From contig JAEHOE010000116.1 of NCBI GenBank assembly GCA_016858145.1, positions 126,501 to 190,500 of the forward strand: a stretch of DNA of 64,000 nt, in the 5' to 3' direction. This DNA is from Edaphochlamys debaryana (Eukaryota > Chlorophyta > Chlorophyceae > Chlamydomonadales). Both the position numbers and the translations under genes were made by a program. Positions 23,210-33,800 of the stretch are shown one piece after another. Below the pieces are notes generated by a model. It worked only from the letters and a program-made list of their open reading frames with translations. It was not told the origin of the DNA and made no database searches. Numbering within the stretch: position 1 is the stretch's first letter; each line of letters begins with the position of its first letter.

Positions 23210-23272
23210 TCCCTTTGGCCCACGGCCCGTACGGGATTTCACGGCTGATACCCTTGCCCGTGTAACAACAAC
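23210..23272. repeat. Dispersed 63-bp repeat, copy B
   Basis: Same orientation and length as copy A at 14521-14583, about 87% identical by eye. The variable centre here contains a perfect 10-bp palindrome, CCCGTACGGG, which is degenerate in copy A. The right end is followed by extra ACAA units. Confidence 0.7.
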
Positions 23273-25105
23273 AACAATGAGTGCGAGTGCGTGTTGAGAG
23301 CCACGTGCCGTGGGCCGGCGGGGCCATGGCCGTGTGCTGATGGTATGGCATGTACACCCTTACGAGTGCTGCACCAGAACAAGGGGCTGCGTGTTTCAGG
23401 TGTTGACCCAACCCGCACGCTCCGTTAGGGCCGTGGACGCGGCGGGTGGGGCTAAATGTGGTGAAGGGGGTCTGACGGGTTGGTCTGGCAGGGGCACGAC
23501 CAAGGCTGGGAAGGCTTATTGAAGGAAGTGGAGACGCTCTGGATGGGGCTCCATTGTGCGGAGTACGATTAGAGTCTGAAGATATGGGCTGGACCACTCC
23601 TGGACCACGCCCCACATGGCTGCCGGCGCACGGCTCGCTTCTGAGTAGGGCGGTGTGTAAATGGCTGCTCGATTGAGCCGGGGAAGCGTAGGGCAGTGTG
23701 TATGAGGAAGCCCGGACTGGGCCAGTACCTTAGTGCTGCTGGTTGCTGGCGGATGAGAAGCAGGCCCTCAGGAAGGCGTAGGGTTGCTGGCCGAGCTGGA
23801 GCGGGCTTCACTCTGGGGCCGCGCTTTGCCTGGGGCTGACGGTGCCCGCTCTTGGCGGCTACCCCACGTGATGTGGGCACGCGAGAGGCCCAGAGATGGC
23901 TTGTGTCATGGCTGGCTTGCACGTCTGGGCTGGCCGCCAATCCCGCAACTTCATGCCCCACCCAGCTGCCCCAACCTGCTCACTTCTGACGACACGGTCC
24001 ACGCGGACAAACGGGTCCACAGGGCCAACCAACCAGAGGCAGCACTGCATTACACAGCCTGACTTCAGCACCAGTTCTTCATCCAGGCCCGATCCGAGGG
24101 TCACAGGGCGGCATTAGCCCTTCACCACGCAGCAACACATGCAACCACCAGCACAGAAAGCAGGATAGCAAAGGCTCAACACAAATTGCAACCCGGTCCG
24201 GTAAGCACTCTCATCACTTCACGTCACTTTTCGTCAAGGCAGGCAGCCACGCACCGCTGGGCGCCGCTCCCGCTGCACGATGCCGGCTCCCCGAGGGGCC
24301 AGCGCCAGCCCTGGTGCCCGGCAAAACCGCTCCCTGGGCGCTGCTGCGGGGCGCTGCGGGGCTGGGGGCTTGGTTGGTGGGGGCGTAGGCGCGTGGGCGA
24401 CACATGGCGCTGGTCAAATGGGGCGTGGACACTACAGCACCTATACTTCGCTCTGCCCCGTCCGTCCCCTCCCAACCCCGGCGCGCAAGCAAGTCAGCCA
24501 CATGCGGGCAGGCAATTCATGCAGGACAGCGGTATCAACAGCAGCAGCATCAGCAGCAGGGCTCTAAGGCGTCGGCAGCACAGCAGCACTGGAAGCAACA
24601 GCGGCAAAGCAGCAGCTGGGCAGCGGCAGTTGAGACGTAGGCGAGGCGGCAGCGGGGCGTCGGCAGCGGCAGGCGGTGCGCAGCAGCAGTGCACGGCAGC
24701 AGCAGGTACCGGTGGGGTGCCGCGGACAGCAGGCGCAGGCAGGGCAGGCGCTCGGGCATCCAAGCACACTTGAGCACAGCGGACTGGGGCGCAGCCTTAC
24801 GTGCGTGTCGCCAGGGCTCCTCTGCGCAGCCACGGCGCTCTCCTCACCCTCCACGTCCTCCACACAGCTCCTCCGCGCCTCGGTGGTAGCGCCAGCTCCC
24901 CAGAAGCGCGCCGGCTGGCCTGACCGCCATCCTCCTTTCGCCTGACCGCCATCCCGCTGAGCCGCCCGCTCCTCCGTCATAGAAGCGCCCGCCTTCCCTC
25001 GGCTGGGCCCCAAACCCGGGAGCGCCGAGCGTTCCGACCAGCCCGGCGCCCCCCTCCGTCCGCCCCCCTTCCCCCTCCCTCCCCAGCTCCGCTCCTCCCC
25101 TCTGC

Positions 25106-27469
25106 TCAGGGCATCTCCGCGGGCTTCTCCCACTGGCTGACGCCCGTCTGACTGTTGTAGTAGTAGGTGCGGCCCTGGTCGTCCTGCAGCGCCTGCCACA
25201 CAGAGGGCGGCGGAGGGGGGGCGCCCGAGCCAGTGCCGGGGGCGCCCGACGAGGGGGCCGTACCGGGGGGCGCAGTGGACTGCTGGGAGGAGCCCGGAGC
25301 GCCGTAGCCGCCGCCGCCGTAGGTGCCCGGCGGGCCGTACGGGTCGGCGCCCGGCGGGCCCTGCCCGTAGCCGCCGTAGCCGCCGGCGGGCGGGTAGCCC
25401 GAGGGCGGGTAGCCGCCGTACCCGCCGTACGGCGGATAGCCGCCGCCCCCGTAGCCCCCGCCGTAGCCTCCGCCATAGCCGCCTCCGTAGCCGCCCGGGC
25501 CCGGGTGCGGAGGGCCACCGCCGTAGGGGCCGCCGCCGTACGGCCCCGGCGGTCCGCGGCCTGGCCCTGCAGACAAGGCAGCACATGCAAGCACAGGCCG
25601 AGAGGGTTAAGGCACTGCCTGGTGAGCACCATGGTCAGGGCTGCGCCAACTGCCACAAACGCCGCCCTGCGCCGCCCCGTTCCCCCAGCGCGCGCTCCCT
25701 CCTGCTCACCTCCCATGGGCGGCCCCATGCCCGGGGGCCGGATGAGCTCCTCGATGGCGTGCCGCGCCGCCCCGATGGCCTCCTTGGGTCCGTTGACCGT
25801 CACCTTGCAGGGCGCCACGTTCTGGTCGATCTGGATGCTGCAGCTGTAGCGCTTCTGCAGGTCCTTGATGGTCTCCCCGCCGCGGCCGATGATGCGCCCA
25901 ACCATGGACTTGGGGCACTCGAGCACCTCGGTGGCGCCCACGCCGTGCTGGGAGGGGGGAGGGAAAGGGTGAGGAGAGAGCGAGAGGAGGTTTCAGCGAG
26001 CGGGAGCAAGGAGCCGCAGCCAGGGCACCTCCGCAAGCAGGGGGATGGGCCAACGAGGCTGTAGCCGCTGGGGCTCAGCCCACGCGCAGATGAGAAGTCT
26101 GGTTTTCCCCGCACCTCACTCCCCCGCCCCCGCCTCAGCCCTCTCGCCCTCCCGGCGCTCACCCTCTGCACCACGGTCTGCGTGCTTGCGTGGTCCCCCC
26201 GGATGAGCTCCTCCACCATGGCCGCCGCGCGGTCCACCGAGTCCTGGTTGCCCGTGATGGTGATCATGCGGGGGGTGCCCTCGGGGAACTCCTGGTTCAC
26301 GTGGATGTGCGCGCCGCTGGCCTGGGGGGAGAGAAGAAGGTAGGAAGAGAGCGGAGGTCAGGGAGTTGGGGCGGGGCACAGAGAGCGTGGGACGAAGGAT
26401 CGTGGAGGCCGGCAAGGCCAGGGGAGAGGCGGGTCTGCAAGGGTGCCAGGCACGTGGGGGCACGTCCGGGTGCTGAGCGCCTCAGCTCTAGGGCACCAGC
26501 TGTCTGACCGCAGTGGAACCCCGCCCCACGCCCTCCCCACCTGCTGCAGCGTGCGGATGGTCTCCCCTCCGCGGCCGATGACGCGGCCCACCACCGAGTG
26601 GGGGCACTCGATCTGCTTCTGGGCCTCGCCGGCTGCGGGCGGTGCGTCCGGGTTGGCAGAGCGGCCCGCGATGAGGTCCTGCACCGTCCGCTTGACGCGG
26701 TCTACGTCCTCGCGCTTGCCCGAGATCGTGACCTGCGGGAAGGAGGGGGGAAGAGAGGGGGTTACGGTTAGCTCCCAGGTGGCGGGACTCTGGACTGCGC
26801 AAGCAGGGTGGTGGGGGGCTGAGGGGAAGCATGGGCGCCGCAGCCACAGGTAAGGCCCGCGCGCGGGAAACGGCTCACCGGCTTGTCGCCCATCGCCTTG
26901 TGGTCAACCTGGATGCGGCAGCCACTGCTGCCCTCCAGGTCGCGGATAGTGGCTCCGGCACGCCCAATGACGCGCCCAACGCGATCGGGCGGGCACATGA
27001 CGACTTCCACAGCCGAAGGCAGATCGAGGCCGCCCAGAAGGGCGGGCGATAACATGCTTGGCACCTCGCTGCCCCCGGACGGGTAGCCCTGCGACAACAC
27101 ATAAGCATTCCGCTCGCGCGCTGGATCGCCGACAGCGCCTCAGCGCCCAGCGGGCAGCCCATGAGCACGCACCGAGCCATGCGAATCCGAGGCCAGGCGC
27201 TTGTAGTCCGGCACATCTCCGTCATCGTCAAACTTGCGCTTGAGGCCGCTGTCCGGCGCGGGCGCAACCGCGCCGGCTTGCTGCGCGAAACGGCTAGCGA
27301 GCTCCAGGGCACGGTTGCGGCCAGCGTCAATGATGGCCTCGGCCGTCACGCCGTGAACCGCGGGCGCGGGCTGCTCGGCGGGAGGCGGCACATCATCGCG
27401 AGGCGGCAAGTCGCTGTACTGCGGCGGCTGCCCCGCATCAAGCGGGGGTGGTGGATAGTCGCCGGACAT
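25106..27469 (-). CDS. Multi-KH RNA-binding protein with C-terminal WW domain (FUBP/KSRP-like)
   Basis: Proteins with several KH domains bind single-stranded RNA or DNA and act in splicing, mRNA stability or transcription. Exons are 27469-27173, 27088-26879, 26732-26541, 26321-26163, 25947-25710 and 25566-25106, giving 518 residues. Three KH cores carry the GxxG loop: DRVGRVIGRAGATIRDLE, HSVVGRVIGRGGETIRTLQQ and KSMVGRIIGRGGETIKDLQK. Their C-terminal halves are in the following exons, and one strand-helix unit (MITITGNQDSVDRAAAMVEE) completes the second. A long Gly/Tyr/Pro-rich stretch of GYGG units follows. A WW-like domain ends the protein (WQALQDDQGRTYYYN, then SQWEKP) with both signature tryptophans. 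The N terminus is Pro-rich with a KRKFDDD stretch like a nuclear signal. It is divergent from the LRRIQ1-like gene. Domain calls are firm; the RNA targets are unknown. Confidence 0.9.
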
Positions 27470-27854
27470 GGCAGGAAGCGCTCTACGCTAGGGCGACCGA
27501 CACGCGGATGTCACGCAAGCTTTCGGCGCCTTGTGCAAGCGCAGGTTTGATGTGGGCGGTACGTAGAGAGCGCTAAATGTATACCTCTGCAGGCTATGTA
27601 GTCTGCGGGCGTCGCCTCTCGCCTTTGGCCCCGCGCGCGATCACACGGCACACCGAAATGACAAGCGCTCCCAGCAGCCCTGCCATTGCTTGTAACAGCC
27701 AACGTGTATATGCCCGATACGCACAGCACGCCGGAATGTTGTAGACTGCTAGGGCGTGTTGCAAATGTCGGTCAATGCAGCCTACGTCTGAGCGGGCCTT
27801 GATAGGCGGTAAATGCGACGAATTCATAGCTTTCACCCAACTATGTAGCGAACT
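27470..27854. promoter_or_regulatory. Divergent promoter region, KH-WW gene / LRRIQ1-like gene
   Basis: A 385-base spacer between two divergent start codons that must hold both promoters. It is noticeably richer in A and T than the surrounding exons, particularly around 27570-27850. No specific box is called. Confidence 0.45.
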
Positions 27855-30800
27855 ATGGACGCAATGCCGGTGCCGGGGGACGCGGACGAGGACGCGGACT
27901 TGGAGGAGCTCTTCCTTGCGGAGCTTGCAGCGCTTGACGCCAAGGATGCCGCGGCGGCGAGTAGCCACATCGGCAGCATGGATGATCCGCTGGGGGATAC
28001 AGGTGCGTGCAACTCCAGAAGCACAGCGGCACCCCGCCCCCCTGCTCACGGGCGCTCTCCCCCGGCAGGAAGCGTGAGTGACGCTGACGACGATGAGGAG
28101 GAGCCCGAGTCTCTGCGGGTGCTCCGGGAGGCCCTGGCGCGCCGGGACCGGGCTCTGGAGGACTTTGGGGAGGAGCTGGCGGCAGGGTTGGAGCCAGCTG
28201 CGGGGACCGCAGGCTCCCCAGGGCCGGGTGATGAGGCCGGAGCTGCCCCTCAGCCCCCGGCAGCGCCAGGCAGCGCTGCCGAGGAAGACGAGCCCCTGAC
28301 CAGCGGGGGAGCCTTCCTGCCCTCCAGCGCTGCAGCCCGGTCGGCGCTTGTGAAGGCGCTGTTCCCTCCCGGCGCCAGCTCAGGCACGCCCTCGCAGCGG
28401 GCCCCGCAGCCTTCCGCTGCGTCCCCACGGGCCGGAGAGCCCTCTGCTCCCGGCGGTGTGCACCCGGAGCCGGAGGGGGCTGCGGCCGCCGAGCCGGTCA
28501 GTGCCCTGGAGGCTGCGGCTGACGAGCGGCGGCGGCTGCAGGTGAGGCGGGGCACTGGCGGCACTGACCTGCCCCCGGCCGAGGGTCCAAGCGGGGCGCG
28601 GAACCTTCTCCCCGGCTGCACTGGACCTGGGATGGGGGCCTGTCCGCATCGCCTGGGCCCAACGTCCCTTTGACATGGTGGCGCCTCCCCTTTCCCCTTC
28701 AGGACGAGTACCGAGTCCAGGAGGCGGAGCGGCAGGTGCGGCATGGACGGGGCGGCGGGGGGGCAGGCCGTCAGCGCGCATGCTGTTGCCGTGGCTGGGT
28801 GGAGGCCAAACCCGGCTGATGGGGGGAGCCCTGAAGGTGCTGACGGCTCCCTCTACCCGGCTGCAGGCGGAGCGCGAGCGGCAGCGGCAGGCGGCGGAGG
28901 CAGAGGCGGCCCGGGAGGCGGAGGCGGAGGAGGCGCGCAGGCGCAGGGCGGGGGAGGAGCTGGAGCGCCAGGCGGGTGGTGGGGGTGGGGTCTGGGGGTG
29001 GTCACGCAGGGGGGCGGAGGGCTGGGCGCATTGGGGATGTGGCGCCCTCGCCGCGTGGCATCATGCGGTCTTGAACTGCGAACCGCTCCCCACACTCACA
29101 CCCGCAGGCTCGCGAGGCCCTGGCCGCTCTGGAGGCGGAGCGCGCCGCCGCCGAGGCCGAGCGGCAGCAGCTGCTGCGGGCGGCGGAGGCGGAGGCGGAG
29201 CGCATGGCGGCGGAGCAGGCGGAGGCGCGGGCCCGCATGGAGGCGGCGGCGCGGGAGGCGGCGCAGCGCGAGGCGGAGCGGGCGGTAGCGCAGGCTGCGC
29301 TGGCGGCGGAGGCCCTCCGGCTGGTGGGGATCGGGGCCCCGGGGCTGGGGTGCTGAGAAGGAAGCCCGGCCCGCCGCAGTGCGAGCACACAACTGCCATG
29401 CTCTTACCCTGTGGAGTGCCCCATCCCTCAACTGCCACCACGGCCCGTGCTCATGGGCACGTCCTGACCCTCGAGCCCCTGGCCCTCGCCCCCCCCTCCC
29501 CGCGCCGCAGGCCATCCGCCACATGGCCGCGTGGCGCATCGCCCGCGCCTGGCGCCGCTACCGCTCGGGGCCCGCCCGCGCCTCCCGGCTGGAGCGGGTG
29601 ACGCGGCTGCAGGCGGCGTGGAGGGGCTGGCTGGACCGGCGCAGGGCGGCGGCGCTGCGGGAGCGGCGGGAGGCCATGCGGCGCCTGGAGGAGGCCGCCA
29701 GCCTGGGGCGCATGGACGAGGCGCGGGAGGCGGCGCGGCGGGCGCAGGAGCTGGGTGGGTGGGGGCGGGGGGGGCAGGGCAGCGTTGGGGGGGGACTGGC
29801 AGGTGGCCGGGTGTCGGGTCAAGGGGGCTCGGGGGCACCACACCTGTCTGCGACGTGCAAGCTCGACCCGCCTCCGTGCCTCCCCACACTGCCTCCCCAC
29901 CACCACCATCACCACCACAGGCCTGGGCGAGGCGGCGCTGCAGCGGCTGGGGGCGCTGGAGGCAGCAGCCGCGGAGGCCGCCGCCGCACTGGCCTCGGCG
30001 GCCGCAGGGGGCTCGCTGCTGACGTGGCGAGCGGCCCTGGCGGCGGCGCAGCGCTTCCCGCAGCTGGCGGTGCAGGCAGCGGAGGCGGCCGCGCAGTTCG
30101 AGCGGCGGCGGGCCGAGGCGGAGGCGGCTGTGGCATCGGCCGTGGATGGTGAGCTCTCCGTGGGGTTTGACCTGCAGCAGCTGCGGGGTCCAGAACGACC
30201 GCATAGCCGGTGGGGCAGTTTCGTTTTGCCCCCGTGAAATACACCGCCCCTGTCTCACTCCCCTCCCCTCCCCACCCCCCGCAGACCAGCCCCAGCCCGC
30301 GCTGACCCGGCTGCTGGAGGCCGCTGGGGCGCTGGGCATGGAGCCGGCCCGCATGGCGGTGGCGCTGGAGGCGGCCAGGCGGAGGGACGCGGAGCTGGCG
30401 GCGGCGCTGGCGGGGGCGGGGGCGGGGCAGGGGCTGGAGCCGGCGGCCTTCGTGGCGCTGACGGAGCGGGCGGCGCGGCTGGGGCTCAAGGTGAGGGTGG
30501 GGCGGGTGACGGGGCTGGAGCGGGCCTGAGGGGCTGCACAGGCCTTGCCACGGCACAGGCCACGGCATGCAACAATGAGCGACCAGCCTCTTGCTTCCAC
30601 CGCGTTCCTCACCCCACCTCATGACTGCCCCTTCCACCCCCGTCCGTGCACCCCCATCCCACGCCTCACCCTGCAGGGCGACGTGGCCGCCGCACGGCTG
30701 GCGGTGGAGCGGCGGCGGCGGGCTCTGGCGGCGGAGCTGCGGGCGGCAGCGGCAGCGGCCTCGGGGCGGGAGGTGGCGGCGCTGGCGGCGCGGGCGCGGG

Positions 30801-33800
30801 CGGCCGGGCTGGAGGGCGAGGCGGAGGCGCTGGAGGCGGCCCTGGCGGAGCGGCAGCGGAGGCTGCAGGTGGGGCGCGGGTGATGGGATCTGTCTACTGG
30901 GGAGGGCGGCAGAGAACAGGGGCAATGCGCGTGCACACTGTGCACGGGCGGGGAGCAGGAGCCGCATGCTCTCGTGGGCAGGGGGCGGGCTTCCCCGCCT
31001 GCCGGGTCCGGGCCACTGCTGACGCGCTGCCCTCTCCCTTCCTCTCCCCTCCCCCTCCCCCCCCCAAGGCCGCGCTGCTGCGTGCCGCCTCCTCCGACGG
31101 CGCCTCCCGCTTCGCTGCGCTGCTGGGGCGGGCGGAGCGCCTGGCGCTGGGGCCGGAGCGGCTGCAGGTGGGGCTGGGGGGTGGGGGCGGACGGGCGTGA
31201 TAACGGCAGCGGCTGCGTTCCGGTCAGCGGCCTTCCTGCCAGTGCTGACGCGCTCACCCGTCCCCACGCCCCCGGTTGCACCCCGCAGGAGGCCCGTGCG
31301 GCGCTGGCCTCGCGCCAGGCCGCCTGCCGCACCGCCCTGGCCTCCGCCGCTGCCACCGGCAGCCTGGCGGCCTTCCTGGAGGCGCGGGCCGCGGCGGTGC
31401 GGTCGGGCGTGGGCCTGGGGGAGCTGCTGGCGGCGGACGGGGCGCTGGCGGCGCGGCGGCGGGCGGCGGCGCAGGGGCTGCCGGCGGCCGTGGCGGGGCT
31501 GGCGGGGGCGGCGGCGCCGCTGCCCGCCTCTGCGCGCGCGCTGCAGGGGGTGGTGGAGGCGCTGGGCGGGGCGCTGGGGCTGGGGGACCCCGCGGCCCTG
31601 GTCCGCGGCGCAGCGCCCCTGGGCCCTGCGGCGCCACCCCCCTCCCAGCCCCCGGCACCAGGAGCCGCCCCGGGGGCCCAGGTGGGGGCGGGGCTGGCGT
31701 CCGCCAAGGCCGCCGCTCCTGCGCCCCGCGGCGGCCCCGGGCGGCCTCACCACGCGGACGGCCTGCCCCCGCAGCCCCCTCCGGCGCTGCTGGCGGCCCT
31801 GGATGCGGCCCTGCAGCGGGGGCTGCAGCCGGCGGGGGGCGGCGGGGGGGCGGGGGCCGGCGGGCCCCTGCGGTCCGCGCTGTCGGGGCTGTGGTCTGCG
31901 GGCGTGGGCTCCCTGCGCCTGGGCCTGCAGGCACCCGCGTGCGTGGCCCTGTGCGCCGCGGGGCTGCACTGCCGCGTGCGGGCCACACGGGGTGAGCCGC
32001 GAAGATACAAGAGGGGGGACACGCTTCTGCTCCATCGCTTTGCCTGCAGCCGCCGATTGTCATGTATTGTCGCCAGTCACTTTCCAAAGCCCTTCTCCCG
32101 TCTCTCTCTTCCCCCTTTCCTGCCTGCAGCCTGGCACGAGCTGGGCTCCGTCGCCGTGGCCCGGGACTACTGGGGCGTGCCGCAGCTGCCCGCATGGGGG
32201 GCCGCGGCGGCGGGGGAAGCAGGGGCAGTGGGGGGGCGGCAGGGGCCTGGCCCGGACGAGCTGGCGGCGCGGGCGGCGGAGGCGCTCCGGCGTGGAGGGC
32301 TGGGGGTGGCGGGGGCGGTGTGGCTGGGGTGGTGGGGCGCCGCGACGGGGGCGGGAGCGCCGGGCGTGCCGCTGGGCGCCTGGAGGTGCCTGCTGGCCCC
32401 CCCGCCGCCCCCGCCACCCGCCCTGCCCGAGCCGCCAGGCCAGGGGTCGCAGCCCTCCCCGCCGCGGGCCCCCTCCCGGGCAGGCGGGGCCGGGGCCGGC
32501 TCGGGGCCGCTGCCGGTGCCGCTCACGCGCGCCCTCATCGCCCGCAACGCCCACGCCCACGCGCCCCCCGCCTCCACCCCCACCCCCTCCGCCCCCTCCG
32601 CCCCCGACCTGGCCCGCCTCACCCGCCTGGACCTGGGCCTGGAGCGGCTGAGCTCGCTGGCGGGCCTGGACGTGGCCTGCCCGGGCCTGCGCCGCCTGGC
32701 CGCCCGCTCCAACGCGCTCACGGCGCTGGCGGGGCTGGCGGGGCTGGGGCGGCTGCGGGAGCTGGACGCGGGGGACAACGCACTGGCCTCGCTGCAGGGC
32801 CTGCCGGGGGGAGGGGGGAGAGAGGGGATGGAGGGGGGAGGGGCAGGGGCAGCAGGAGGGGGTGCGGGGCGGCCGCCCGGGTGCGGGCTGCGGCGGCTGG
32901 TGCTGGACGGCAACGCGCTGGCGGGGCGGCTGGAGGGGCTGGAGGGCTGCAGGTGCGGGGGGCTGTGGGGTGGACCGGGGCAGCAGAGCGGTTTGCAGGG
33001 TGGGAAGCAGAGCTGGGATGCACCTCAGGACAGCAGGAGGGAGCTCTTCCCAAACTCATGTTTGTCCAGTCGCCGGGGTTTGAAGGAGGGGTCCAGCGTC
33101 AGGGCAGGCAGGGAGCGGGTGCTGTCTCGGGGTCTGCAGTCATGTCCGCATTGCCACCACTTATCCCCGCACGCCTTTTCTCGCCCTATCCTCACCCGCT
33201 CCCCAGGTCCCTCCGCAGCCTGAGCCTGGCCGACAACCGCCTCACGGCCCTGGGCCCCGCCCTGCTGCCCTGCGCCCCCGCCCTGGCCGACCTGGCGCTG
33301 CCCCGCAACCGCCTGGCCGGCAGCCTGGCGGCCGCGGGGGGGCCCTCGCTGGCGGCCTGCAGCGCCCTGCAGCGACTGGACGTCAGCGGCAACCGCCTCA
33401 CGTCGCTGGAGGGGCTGCAGGCGAGGCCGGGAGGGAGAGGGGGAGGGGGGCCATGGGCCTGGCCGTGCCTCCCTACTGCTGCCCCCTAGTCCTCCACCCT
33501 CCTCTAACCCTCCTCTACCCCTCCTCTCTCCTCCACTGTCCCCCCCCCCCAGGGCCTGGTGCTGCTGCAGTCCCTGTGCGCCCGCGCCAACCAGCTGGCG
33601 CACCTGCCCGTGCCCCTGGCGCTGCCGCACCTCACCCGCCTCGACCTAGCGCAGAACGCCCTCACCGCCTGGCCGCCACCACCCTCCCCCGCCTCCTCCC
33701 CCGCCTCCTCCCCCGCCTCCTCTGCCCCCTCCCCCCTCCTGCTGCTGCCCAGCCTGCTGGCCCTGGACCTGTCCGAGAACCGCATCGCCCGCCTCGCCCA

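Larger units (their letters stand above)
22360..25105. other. Gene-poor convergent spacer between OMA1-like and KH-WW genes
   Basis: No complete gene that I can support over 2.7 kb. It holds a possible ORF fragment (22598-22924), copy B of the dispersed repeat (23210-23272), a partial duplication CCGTGGGACTGCATGTCCG near 22625 and 22663, and a stretch of CAG/AGC triplets around 24530-24720 that is low complexity. Composition is more balanced than in genes. The 3' UTRs of both neighbours lie at the ends. Confidence 0.5.

Noticed and set aside
24530..24760. Gln/Ser-rich protein encoded by CAG-type triplets
   Set aside because: Low-complexity triplet repeats are open in several frames on both strands, with no conserved neighbours or splice sites.
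29909..32035. Minus-strand open frame of 708 codons opposite the LRRIQ1-like gene
   Set aside because: Antisense shadow caused by lack of AT-rich stop codons. Composition is Arg/Pro/Gln repeats only.
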